In this document: piece by piece, positions 1-5,864 of the stretch
Position numbering within the stretch: position 1 is the stretch's first letter
How the letters are laid out: the number at the start of each line of letters is the position of its first letter
Origin: Bacteroidales bacterium
GTDB lineage: Bacteria; Bacteroidota; Bacteroidia; Bacteroidales; VadinHA17
Direction: 5' to 3'
Assembly (NCBI GenBank): GCA_003520925.1
Contig: DOTV01000095.1
Coordinates: forward strand, 1-9,775
Length of the DNA stretch: 9,775 bases
Translations under genes and position numbers: made by a program
The notes under the pieces: generated by a model
The model's database searches: none
What the model was told of the DNA's origin: nothing
Seen by the model: the letters and a program-made list of their open reading frames with translations, nothing else

Positions 1-4
1 AAAA

Positions 5-60
5 AGAAATAGGGATATAAAGAAATAAGGATATAAGGAAATAGAGAAATAAAGAAATTA
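5..60. repeat. Octamer-period A/G-rich tandem repeat
   Basis: Seven consecutive 8-base units can be laid out from position 5 to 60, all close to the pattern RGAAATAA: AGAAATAG, GGATATAA, AGAAATAA, GGATATAA, GGAAATAG, AGAAATAA, AGAAATTA. The second and fourth units are identical, giving a 16-base higher period at the left end. The array ends 18 bases before the start codon of the acetyltransferase gene. It could be slippage-prone low-complexity DNA; no function can be read from it. It may begin before the window. Confidence 0.6.
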
Positions 61-78
61 GTAATTAAGAATTTTGGA

Positions 79-528
79 ATGATACTAATCCGAAAAGCAG
101 TTCCCTCTGATGCTCCTTCAATAGTCGATTTCCAGCTCAGAATGGCGTTGGAAACTGAAGACATGAAGCTTGTCCCGGAAATTGTGACAAAAGGGGTTGA
201 TGCGGTTTTCAATGACTCGTCAAAAGGCCAGTATTATGTGGCTGAGGCAGATGGTATTGTGATCGCCTCCCTTCTGATAACTTATGAATGGAGCGACTGG
301 AGGAATTGCAATGTATGGTGGTTCCAGTCGGTTTATGTGGTGCCCGGATTCAGGCGAACAGGAGTCTTCAGAAAAATGTACAGCCACATCAGGGAACTTG
401 CAGTTCTAATGGATATTGCCGGACTCAGGCTTTATGTCGAGACAAAGAATTCAAAAGCCCAAAAGACATATGAAGCACTTGGAATGAGTTCTGAACACTA
501 TGCTTTCTATGAATGGATGAGGAAATAA
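79..528 (+). CDS. GNAT-family N-acetyltransferase
   Basis: This is a compact single-domain protein of 149 residues, the usual size for the GCN5-related N-acetyltransferase (GNAT) superfamily, which moves an acetyl group from acetyl-CoA to an amine. The N-terminus (MILIRKAVPSDAPSI) is the typical first strand and helix. Residues 84-101 form motif A: strand SVYVVP followed by the pyrophosphate-binding turn FRRTGVF, a variant of the R/Q-x-x-G-x-G/A signature in which the last glycine is replaced. Residues 118-136 (LYVETKNSKAQKTYEALGM) match motif B, with Asn124 and Tyr131 at the positions usual for cofactor binding and general acid. The substrate cannot be predicted. The ATG at 79 is preferred because it begins directly at the conserved first strand; there is no clear ribosome binding site. 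The stop lies three bases before the next gene, so the two are probably co-transcribed and perhaps translationally coupled. Confidence 0.87.
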   Translation: MILIRKAVPSDAPSIVDFQLRMALETEDMKLVPEIVTKGVDAVFNDSSKGQYYVAEADGIVIASLLITYEWSDWRNCNVWWFQSVYVVPGFRRTGVFRKMYSHIRELAVLMDIAGLRLYVETKNSKAQKTYEALGMSSEHYAFYEWMRK

Positions 529-531
529 GTT

Positions 532-1614
532 ATGCAATGGCTCTTTCTTATAATTCTGATACCCTATATATACCTTATAACGAAGATATACCTCAGCCTT
601 TCAAAAATAAGAGAATTCCATTCAGCCAAAGATCCTGAAAAATTTGTTTCCGTAATAGTTGCATGTCACAACGAAGAAAAAACTCTTCCTCTTCTTCTCT
701 CTGATCTTGCGACCCAGAACATTAATCCTGATCTTTTCGAGATTATTATCGTCAGCGATAATTCATCAGATTCCACTTTCGAAACCGCATCCGAGTTTAG
801 CGGGATACAGAATCTTAAGGTGCTTAACAATTCAGGAAGAGGGAAGAAGCAGGCAATCAGGACTGGTGTGGAATCATCAGCGGGCTCCTTTCTTATTGTA
901 ACCGATGCAGACTGCAGGGTTGGGAAAAACTGGCTGCATACAATCGCATCATTTGAAGCTGAGTTTGAACCGGAAATGATAATATGTCCCGTACAACTGG
1001 AAGACGGGAAAGGGTTTTTCCAAAGGTTTCAGGAACTGGAATTCCTGAGTCTGCAGGGAATTACAGCCGGGACGGCTGCCGGACAAAATCCTGTAATGTG
1101 CAATGGTGCCGCCCTTGCTTTTCAAAAAGAAACATATTTTAAATATGCCGGCAATCTCAATAATGAACTTGTCTCAGGAGATGATGTTTTTCTTCTTCAT
1201 AATATAAAAAATAACAGCGGCAAAAAGATAATGTGGCTCGAATCATCTGAATCGATAGTGCTTACAAAAGCCTCCTTTAATGTTTCTTCATTTCTTAGTC
1301 AGAGAGGCAGATGGATATCAAAAGCAGGAACTTACAATGACCGGTTCACCAGTTTGCTGGCAATTGTAACATTTGTTACAATTTCTGCCCAGTTATTGCT
1401 TCTTGTGTGCGGGTTGTTTTATCATGGGATTCTGCTTGTGTTTGCGGTATATTTTACACTAAAATCAATCCCTGACTATCTGATTCTTTCAAATACGGCT
1501 GAGCGTTATGGGAAAAAGAGCCTATTAAGATGGTTCCTTCCTTCCCAGCTGGTTTATCCGGTTTATGTTCTGGCAATTATCCCCCTCGCATTTATAAAAA
1601 GGGACAAATGGTAA
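532..1614 (+). CDS. Membrane-anchored family 2 glycosyltransferase
   Basis: The 360-residue protein has a hydrophobic N-terminal segment (about residues 2-22), a cytoplasmic GT-A catalytic domain (about 37-265) and two or three C-terminal membrane segments (about 272-318 and 335-355). Catalytic-domain signatures of GT family 2 are visible: VSVIVACHNEE (39-49) for nucleotide-sugar binding, VSDNSSD (74-80), the metal-binding DAD (125-127), the acceptor-side GDD (216-218) and QRGRW (257-261), which fits the QxxRW motif of processive or polyprenyl-linked enzymes. It should transfer a sugar from a nucleotide donor to a lipid or polysaccharide acceptor at the inner face of the cytoplasmic membrane; the sugar and acceptor are unknown. 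It starts three bases after the acetyltransferase stop, suggesting one transcript, and both may act in glycan or lipid modification (inference). Its 3' end almost touches the convergent recQ. Confidence 0.88.
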   Translation: MQWLFLIILIPYIYLITKIYLSLSKIREFHSAKDPEKFVSVIVACHNEEKTLPLLLSDLATQNINPDLFEIIIVSDNSSDSTFETASEFSGIQNLKVLNNSGRGKKQAIRTGVESSAGSFLIVTDADCRVGKNWLHTIASFEAEFEPEMIICPVQLEDGKGFFQRFQELEFLSLQGITAGTAAGQNPVMCNGAALAFQKETYFKYAGNLNNELVSGDDVFLLHNIKNNSGKKIMWLESSESIVLTKASFNVSSFLSQRGRWISKAGTYNDRFTSLLAIVTFVTISAQLLLLVCGLFYHGILLVFAVYFTLKSIPDYLILSNTAERYGKKSLLRWFLPSQLVYPVYVLAIIPLAFIKRDKW

Positions 1615-1616
1615 GA

Positions 1617-3797
1617 TCAGTTACCCATTTCCGAAAGGAACTTGATCCTCATCAGTCTGATTTCCTCCTCCTCAAAATCATTTCCAAGTTCGGCTACAGC
1701 TTCCTCCAGTGAGTCAGATTCTGCTTCTTCCCTGAAGTATGAATATATGTCATGCTGGCGTTCCTCATCAATAACCATATCGATATAGTAATCGAGATTG
1801 ATCCTTGTCCCGTAATTGACAATCGACTCTATTTCCCCTATCAGCTCACTCATTTCAAGACCTTTAGCTTCGGCGATATCCTCGAGTGGACGTTTCATAT
1901 CGATACTCTGGATAATATATACTTTCATCCCTGACTTGTTGACGACCGATTTTACGACCATGTCGAGAGGTCTGATGATCTCCTTTTCCTCAACATATTT
2001 CTTGATAATCTCAACAAATTCCTTACCGTACCGCTGGGCCTTACCCGCACCAACCCCTGAAACATTCTGAAGCTCATCAAGTGTAACCGGATACTGGATC
2101 GCCATATCTTCAAGTGAAGGATCCTGGAAGATCACGAAAGGAGGAACATCTTTCTGTTTTGAGATCTTTTTACGAAGGTCCTTAAGAATACTGAAAAGCT
2201 CATCATCGACAGCTGCAGTCCTTGCTCCAAAAGCATTTTCCTCATCAGTGGTGTCGGCATAATCGTGATCCTCGGCCAGCATAAAGGAGGTTGGTTTTTC
2301 AATGAAAGCCATTCCCTTCTCAGTAAGTTTTAGCAATCCGTAATTTTCTATCTCCTTGACGAGCAATTTAGCGATAAGTGCCTGCCTTATCACCATGTTC
2401 CAGTATTTCTCATCCTTATCTTCCCCTATTCCGAAAAATTCCAGTTTGTGATGCTTGTAAGACTTAATGGCGGATGTTACTTTACCGGCAAGAATATTTG
2501 CAATATGGTCGGCTTTGAATTTTTCCTTTACGGCAAGTATTGTTTCAAGAACATTTACAACAGCCTCGCTTCCTTCAAACTGGGCTTTAGGGTGCAGGCA
2601 GTTGTCGCAGGCCTCACAATTTTCGTTAGGATATTCTTCACCAAAATAATGAAGCAGCAGTCTCCGCCGGCACACGGATGATTCGGCATATGAAACTGTT
2701 TCCAGGAGAAGCTGCTTCCCGATCTCCTGTTCTGCAATCGGCTTGCCCTGCATAAATTTCTCAAGCTTCATTATGTCGTTGTAGCTGTAATAGGCAATGC
2801 AATTCCCTTCACCTCCATCGCGGCCTGCCCGGCCTGTCTCCTGATAATAACCCTCAAGGCTTTTGGGAATATCGTAATGAATAACAAACCTGACATCGGG
2901 TTTATCAATTCCCATCCCGAAGGCAATTGTAGCTACAATAATATCAGCCTCTTCCATTAGGAACTTATCCTGGTTTGCCGTACGCGTAGCCGAATCCATA
3001 CCTGCATGGTATGGCAATGCCTTTATCCCATTAACCTTAAGGGCTTCAGCAAGCTCTTCAACCTTTTTGCGGCTCAGACAGTAGATTATTCCGGATTTGC
3101 CGGTATTATTTTTTATATACTTTATGATCTCCTTTGTGACATCCTGCTTTGATTTTACCTCATAATAAAGGTTGGGCCGGTTAAAGGATGATTTAAAAAC
3201 ATCTGCTTCCAGTATGTTGAGATTTTTCTGGATATCGTGCTGGACTTTCGGCGTCGCAGTTGCGGTCAGTGCAATTATGGGCGATCGTCCGATTACGTCG
3301 ATAATTGGTCTTATCCTCCTGTATTCAGGCCGGAAATCGTGGCCCCATTCTGAAATGCAATGAGCTTCATCGATAGCATAAAATGAGATCTGAATGTTCT
3401 TCAGGAATTCAATATTTTCCTCCTTTGTAAGTGATTCCGGAGCGACATAAAGGAGTTTCGCTTTACCAGTAAGGACGTCTTTTTTTACTCTGGTGCTTTC
3501 GCTTTTGGTAAGTGATGAATTCAGAAAATGTGCAACATCATCATCGGTGCTGAAATTGCGCATTGCGTCAACCTGATTTTTCATAAGAGCTATAAGTGGA
3601 GAAATTACAATGGCCGTCCCCTGTTTCATTACAGCCGGCAGCTGGTAGCACAGTGATTTCCCTCCTCCCGTAGGCATTAGCACAAAAGTGTCGCGGCCCT
3701 CCAGAACATTTTTTATTATATATTCCTGATTACCCTTAAACGTATCGAATCCAAAATACTTCTTTAAATAATCATGTGTTGTTGCATCATTCGTCAT
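1617..3797 (-). CDS. recQ: ATP-dependent DNA helicase RecQ
   Basis: RecQ unwinds DNA 3' to 5' in recombination and stalled-fork repair. The 726-residue product carries, in order, a superfamily 2 helicase core with Walker A PTGGGKS (42-48), DEAH box (143-146), the RecQ aromatic-rich loop WGHDFRPEYR (151-160), TATAT (178-182) and motif VI QETGRAGRDG (319-328). Next come the RQC zinc site with four cysteines (376, 394, 397, 400), a winged-helix region (about 415-500) and an HRDC domain (about 530-602). About 115 extra residues follow, making it longer than the roughly 610-residue E. coli enzyme. The last segment is helical and acidic, and resembles the helix-turn-helix domain found at the end of some Bacteroidota RecQ proteins (inference). 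The ATG at 3795-3797 is preceded by AGGGAAG on the - strand (3801-3807), a reasonable ribosome binding site. The gene is divergent from tatC and convergent with the glycosyltransferase gene. Confidence 0.97.
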   Translation of the reverse strand: MTNDATTHDYLKKYFGFDTFKGNQEYIIKNVLEGRDTFVLMPTGGGKSLCYQLPAVMKQGTAIVISPLIALMKNQVDAMRNFSTDDDVAHFLNSSLTKSESTRVKKDVLTGKAKLLYVAPESLTKEENIEFLKNIQISFYAIDEAHCISEWGHDFRPEYRRIRPIIDVIGRSPIIALTATATPKVQHDIQKNLNILEADVFKSSFNRPNLYYEVKSKQDVTKEIIKYIKNNTGKSGIIYCLSRKKVEELAEALKVNGIKALPYHAGMDSATRTANQDKFLMEEADIIVATIAFGMGIDKPDVRFVIHYDIPKSLEGYYQETGRAGRDGGEGNCIAYYSYNDIMKLEKFMQGKPIAEQEIGKQLLLETVSYAESSVCRRRLLLHYFGEEYPNENCEACDNCLHPKAQFEGSEAVVNVLETILAVKEKFKADHIANILAGKVTSAIKSYKHHKLEFFGIGEDKDEKYWNMVIRQALIAKLLVKEIENYGLLKLTEKGMAFIEKPTSFMLAEDHDYADTTDEENAFGARTAAVDDELFSILKDLRKKISKQKDVPPFVIFQDPSLEDMAIQYPVTLDELQNVSGVGAGKAQRYGKEFVEIIKKYVEEKEIIRPLDMVVKSVVNKSGMKVYIIQSIDMKRPLEDIAEAKGLEMSELIGEIESIVNYGTRINLDYYIDMVIDEERQHDIYSYFREEAESDSLEEAVAELGNDFEEEEIRLMRIKFLSEMGN

Positions 3798-3875
3798 ATT
3801 CTTCCCTAATGATTATCCAGGCTTTTTAAAAGTGATGTATTAAGTAGTGTATATAAAGTTAATTAAAATATTTAT

Positions 3876-3906
3876 CAAAGAGAATATTTATAATATTATT
3901 AACAAA
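3876..3906 (-). promoter_or_regulatory. Candidate recQ promoter, Bacteroidota type
   Basis: Read on the - strand, TTTG (3906-3903) is followed after exactly 19 bases by TCTCTTTG (3883-3876). This differs from the Bacteroidota consensus TTTG-N19-TAnnTTTG at a single base. Transcription would start about seven bases downstream, leaving a leader of roughly 70 bases before recQ. The -7 element lies between two copies of AATATTTAT (3867-3875 and 3883-3891, + strand). The assignment rests on motif and spacing only. Confidence 0.5.
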
Positions 3907-3935
3907 AATCGAGAAATAAATATCAACTGACAGGT

Positions 3936-3966
3936 TTTGCAAGGGATAGAGAATGGTATTGTTTTG
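3936..3966 (+). promoter_or_regulatory. Candidate tatC-lptB promoter, Bacteroidota type
   Basis: TTTG at 3936-3939 is followed after 19 bases by TTGTTTTG at 3959-3966, one mismatch from TAnnTTTG. The predicted start of transcription near 3973 would give a leader of about 45 bases before the ATG at 4019, and the leader would contain the hairpin at 3987-4016. The two TTTG elements sit inside repeats of GTTTTGCAA (3934-3942 and 3961-3969), so part of the match could be chance repetition. Confidence 0.45.
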
Positions 3967-3986
3967 CAAAATAAGATTTATCATCT

Positions 3987-4016
3987 TTACAGGCTGAATT
4001 TTTAGTCAACCTGTAA
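3987..4016 (+). promoter_or_regulatory. Hairpin in the tatC leader
   Basis: TTACAGG (3987-3993) and CCTGTAA (4010-4016) are perfect inverted repeats. After one C/A mismatch the stem continues with TGA/TCA around an eight-base loop, ATTTTTAG. The structure ends two bases before the tatC ATG at 4019. It has no T-run after it and so is not an intrinsic terminator. It could be a translational control element or a palindromic operator, or could indicate that translation actually begins at the in-frame ATG at 4061. Confidence 0.45.
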
Positions 4017-4018
4017 TT

Positions 4019-4915
4019 ATGGCCTTTACAAGTAAAAAGGGAAAGAGCAAAGAGGGAGAGATGTCATTTCTTGAACATCTGGAGGAACTCCGATGGCATA
4101 TAATTAGGTCATTGATTGCCATAGTGGCAATGATGATCATTGCTTTTATTTTTAAAAATATACTTTTTGATAAGATCGTTCTGGCTCCGAAAGAGCCGAC
4201 TTTTATTTCCAACAGGATGTTTTGTGAGTTCGGGCATTTTCTGGCCAGTAAATTTAGTTTTATTAAGAATCCTGAAATATTGTGCATCAATACAAAACCA
4301 CCTAACCTTATAAGCATTAAAATGTCAGGGCAGATTACTACTCATATAACAGTGGCGCTGGTGGCTGGGCTGATCCTTGCTTTTCCATTTGTTATACGTG
4401 AATTCTGGCTGTTTTTCAAACCGGCCCTCCATTCAAATGAAGCAAAACATGCAAGAGGTGCCGTTCTTGCTTCATCTCTTCTCTTTTTCATTGGTGTACT
4501 GTTCGGGTATTTCCTGCTTGCACCACTTTCAATACATTTCCTGAACACTTATCAGATAAGTGAAAGCGTTGTTAACCAGATAAATGTCAGGTCATTTATT
4601 GGTACAATGACATCAATCTGCCTAGCGACTGGAGTTGTATTTGAGCTACCGATAGTGGCGTTTTTCCTTACTAAAATCGGTATTATAACTCCCGGTTTCA
4701 TGAGAAAGTACAGAAAGCATGCGATTGTCGTTATCTTTATTCTTGCTGCCATCATTACACCACCTGACATATTTTCCCAGACCCTTGTCGCGATACCGCT
4801 TCTTATCCTATATGAAGTTAGTATCTTTATATCCGCCGGGGTAATCAGGAAAAAAGCTAAAGAGCACGATGCATTCATGAATGATGACTCTTCGGCGAAA
4901 ACAGAAAAGGCATAA
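4019..4915 (+). CDS. tatC: Sec-independent protein translocase subunit TatC
   Basis: TatC is the six-helix inner-membrane receptor that recognises twin-arginine signal peptides of folded proteins. Family marks are clear: SFLEHLEELR (16-25) at the cytoplasmic entry, the FxFVIREFWLFFKPAL stretch (122-137), a membrane Glu209 in VVFELP, and ITPPDIFSQTLVAIP (246-260). At 298 residues it is longer than the E. coli protein (258), mainly through an enlarged first periplasmic loop (about 51-106) carrying two cysteines (69 and 89), plus a charged cytoplasmic tail. No tatA or tatB lies in the window. Start choice is uncertain: ATG 4019 gives the longest product, but ATG 4061, preceded by GAGGGAGAG, would begin exactly at MSFLEHLEELR and avoid the hairpin at 3987-4016. 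The gene is followed after 14 bases by lptB, probably in one transcript. Confidence 0.95.
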   Translation: MAFTSKKGKSKEGEMSFLEHLEELRWHIIRSLIAIVAMMIIAFIFKNILFDKIVLAPKEPTFISNRMFCEFGHFLASKFSFIKNPEILCINTKPPNLISIKMSGQITTHITVALVAGLILAFPFVIREFWLFFKPALHSNEAKHARGAVLASSLLFFIGVLFGYFLLAPLSIHFLNTYQISESVVNQINVRSFIGTMTSICLATGVVFELPIVAFFLTKIGIITPGFMRKYRKHAIVVIFILAAIITPPDIFSQTLVAIPLLILYEVSIFISAGVIRKKAKEHDAFMNDDSSAKTEKA

Positions 4916-4929
4916 AACGCTGCGCAGTA

Positions 4930-5655
4930 ATGAAACTTTATACAGAAAACCTTGTAAAGAAATATCACAACAGAACTGTTGTCGACCATGTGTCGATAGA
5001 AGTTGAGCAGGGTGAAATAGTCGGCCTTCTTGGTCCTAATGGTGCCGGTAAAACCACTTCGTTCTATATGATAGTGGGACTTATCCGACCACGTGAGGGA
5101 AAGATCTTTCTGGAGGATGAAGACATTACAACTCTTCCTGTCTACAAGCGTGCCCGGAAAGGAATAGGGTATCTTGCCCAGGAAGCATCGGTCTTCAGAA
5201 ATCTCTCAGTCGAAGACAATATAAGGGCAGTTCTTGAAATGTCAGGATTTTCATCAGATGAACAGGCCGATCGCCTTGATACACTGCTTAATGAATTTGG
5301 ACTTCAGAAAATCAGAAAAAGTAAAGGTATCCAGCTTTCAGGCGGAGAAAGAAGACGAACCGAAATTGCAAGGGCTCTCGCCCTCAAACCAAAATTTATC
5401 CTTCTCGATGAACCTTTTGCCGGAGTCGACCCTATCGCAGTTGAAGATATCCAGGAAATAGTCTCCAGGCTTAAAGGGAAAAATATAGGAATTGTGATCA
5501 CAGATCATAACGTCCACGAAACACTTGCAATAACCGACCGTGCCTATCTGCTGTTTGAAGGCCGGATACTTATGTCAGGCACGTCTTCACAACTTGCTGA
5601 AGACGAGCACGTAAGAAAAGTCTATCTCGGAAAGAACTTTGAACTCCGGCGGTAA
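4930..5655 (+). CDS. lptB: LPS export ABC transporter ATP-binding protein LptB
   Basis: LptB is the cytoplasmic ATPase that, with LptF and LptG, extracts lipopolysaccharide from the inner membrane and drives it to the outer membrane. The 241-residue length and sequence fit the family closely. Visible motifs are Walker A GPNGAGKTT (35-43), Q-loop Gln84 in GYLAQEASVFRNLSV (a stretch typical of LptB rather than of general ABC ATPases), signature LSGGE (136-140), Walker B FILLDEP (156-162) and the switch His193 in TDHNV. The conserved PFAGVDPIAV stretch (162-171) also points to LptB. The other Lpt components are not in the window. The gene has no ribosome binding site or own promoter that I can see and probably depends on the tatC transcript. 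No terminator is visible after it; the tRNA promoter begins only ten bases beyond its stop. Confidence 0.95.
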   Translation: MKLYTENLVKKYHNRTVVDHVSIEVEQGEIVGLLGPNGAGKTTSFYMIVGLIRPREGKIFLEDEDITTLPVYKRARKGIGYLAQEASVFRNLSVEDNIRAVLEMSGFSSDEQADRLDTLLNEFGLQKIRKSKGIQLSGGERRRTEIARALALKPKFILLDEPFAGVDPIAVEDIQEIVSRLKGKNIGIVITDHNVHETLAITDRAYLLFEGRILMSGTSSQLAEDEHVRKVYLGKNFELRR

Positions 5656-5664
5656 AAGTCCTGC

Positions 5665-5695
5665 TTTGTAATGATAATTATTTTATCTACTTTTG
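5665..5695 (+). promoter_or_regulatory. Promoter of tRNA-Leu, exact Bacteroidota consensus
   Basis: TTTG at 5665-5668, a 19-base spacer and TACTTTTG at 5688-5695 match TTTG-N19-TAnnTTTG at every defined position. Initiation about seven bases later, near 5702, would give only a short leader before the mature tRNA at 5709, which is sensible for a stable RNA gene. Confidence 0.8.
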
Positions 5696-5708
5696 CGGGG
5701 ATTTTTCC

Positions 5709-5791
5709 GCGGATGTGTCGTAATTGGTAGCCGAGCAAGACTTAGGATCTTGTGTCTTAATGACGTGGGGGTTCGAGTCCCTTCATCCGCA
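5709..5791 (+). tRNA. tRNA-Leu, anticodon UAG
   Basis: The 83-base sequence folds as a class II tRNA. The acceptor stem is GCGGATG (5709-5715) with CATCCGC (5784-5790) and discriminator A5791. The D stem is TCG/CGA (5718-5720, 5732-5734) with the TTGGTAG part of the loop. The anticodon stem is CAAGA/TCTTG (5736-5740, 5748-5752) around CTTAGGA, so the anticodon is TAG at 5743-5745. A long variable arm (5753-5766) typical of leucine tRNAs follows, then a T arm with loop TTCGAGT whose stem ends in two G-T pairs. The 3' CCA is not encoded (CAA follows), so it must be added by a nucleotidyltransferase. The UAG anticodon reads CUA and, by wobble, other CUN leucine codons. Confidence 0.95.
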
Positions 5792-5802
5792 CAATTTTAC
5801 AG

Positions 5803-5842
5803 ACCGCCTGTAACGATTGATAAGAGCGTTCTGGCGGTTTTT
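5803..5842 (+). terminator. Intrinsic terminator between tRNA-Leu and tig
   Basis: ACCGCC (5803-5808) pairs with GGCGGT (5833-5838), and AACG (5812-5815) pairs with CGTT (5827-5830) above a small internal mismatch. The stem is followed directly by a run of five T. It lies 11 bases after the tRNA 3' end and 22 bases before the tig ATG. It should end the tRNA transcript, but may be leaky (see findings). Confidence 0.75.
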
Positions 5843-5864
5843 AAGTACTCAAAAATTAATTAAA

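Noticed and set aside
5..60. Possible CRISPR array
   Set aside because: Units are 8 bases with no unique spacers between them; it is a simple tandem repeat.
69..76. GAATTTTG as a promoter -7 element for the acetyltransferase
   Set aside because: Transcription would start after the ATG at 79, and the first base does not match the consensus.
4006..4989. Open frames of 68-145 codons on the strand opposite tatC
   Set aside because: They lie fully within or across the well-supported tatC gene, have no recognisable domains, and read as complements of membrane-helix codons.
5695..5710. GCGG/CCGC hairpin ahead of the tRNA as a terminator of lptB
   Set aside because: The stem is only four bases, overlaps the tRNA acceptor stem and is not followed by a T-run.
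5817..5864. In-frame TTG that would extend trigger factor by 16 residues
   Set aside because: It lies inside the tRNA terminator hairpin, and the extra residues (IRAFWRFLSTQKLIK) do not resemble trigger factor N-termini, whereas the ATG at 5865 fits.
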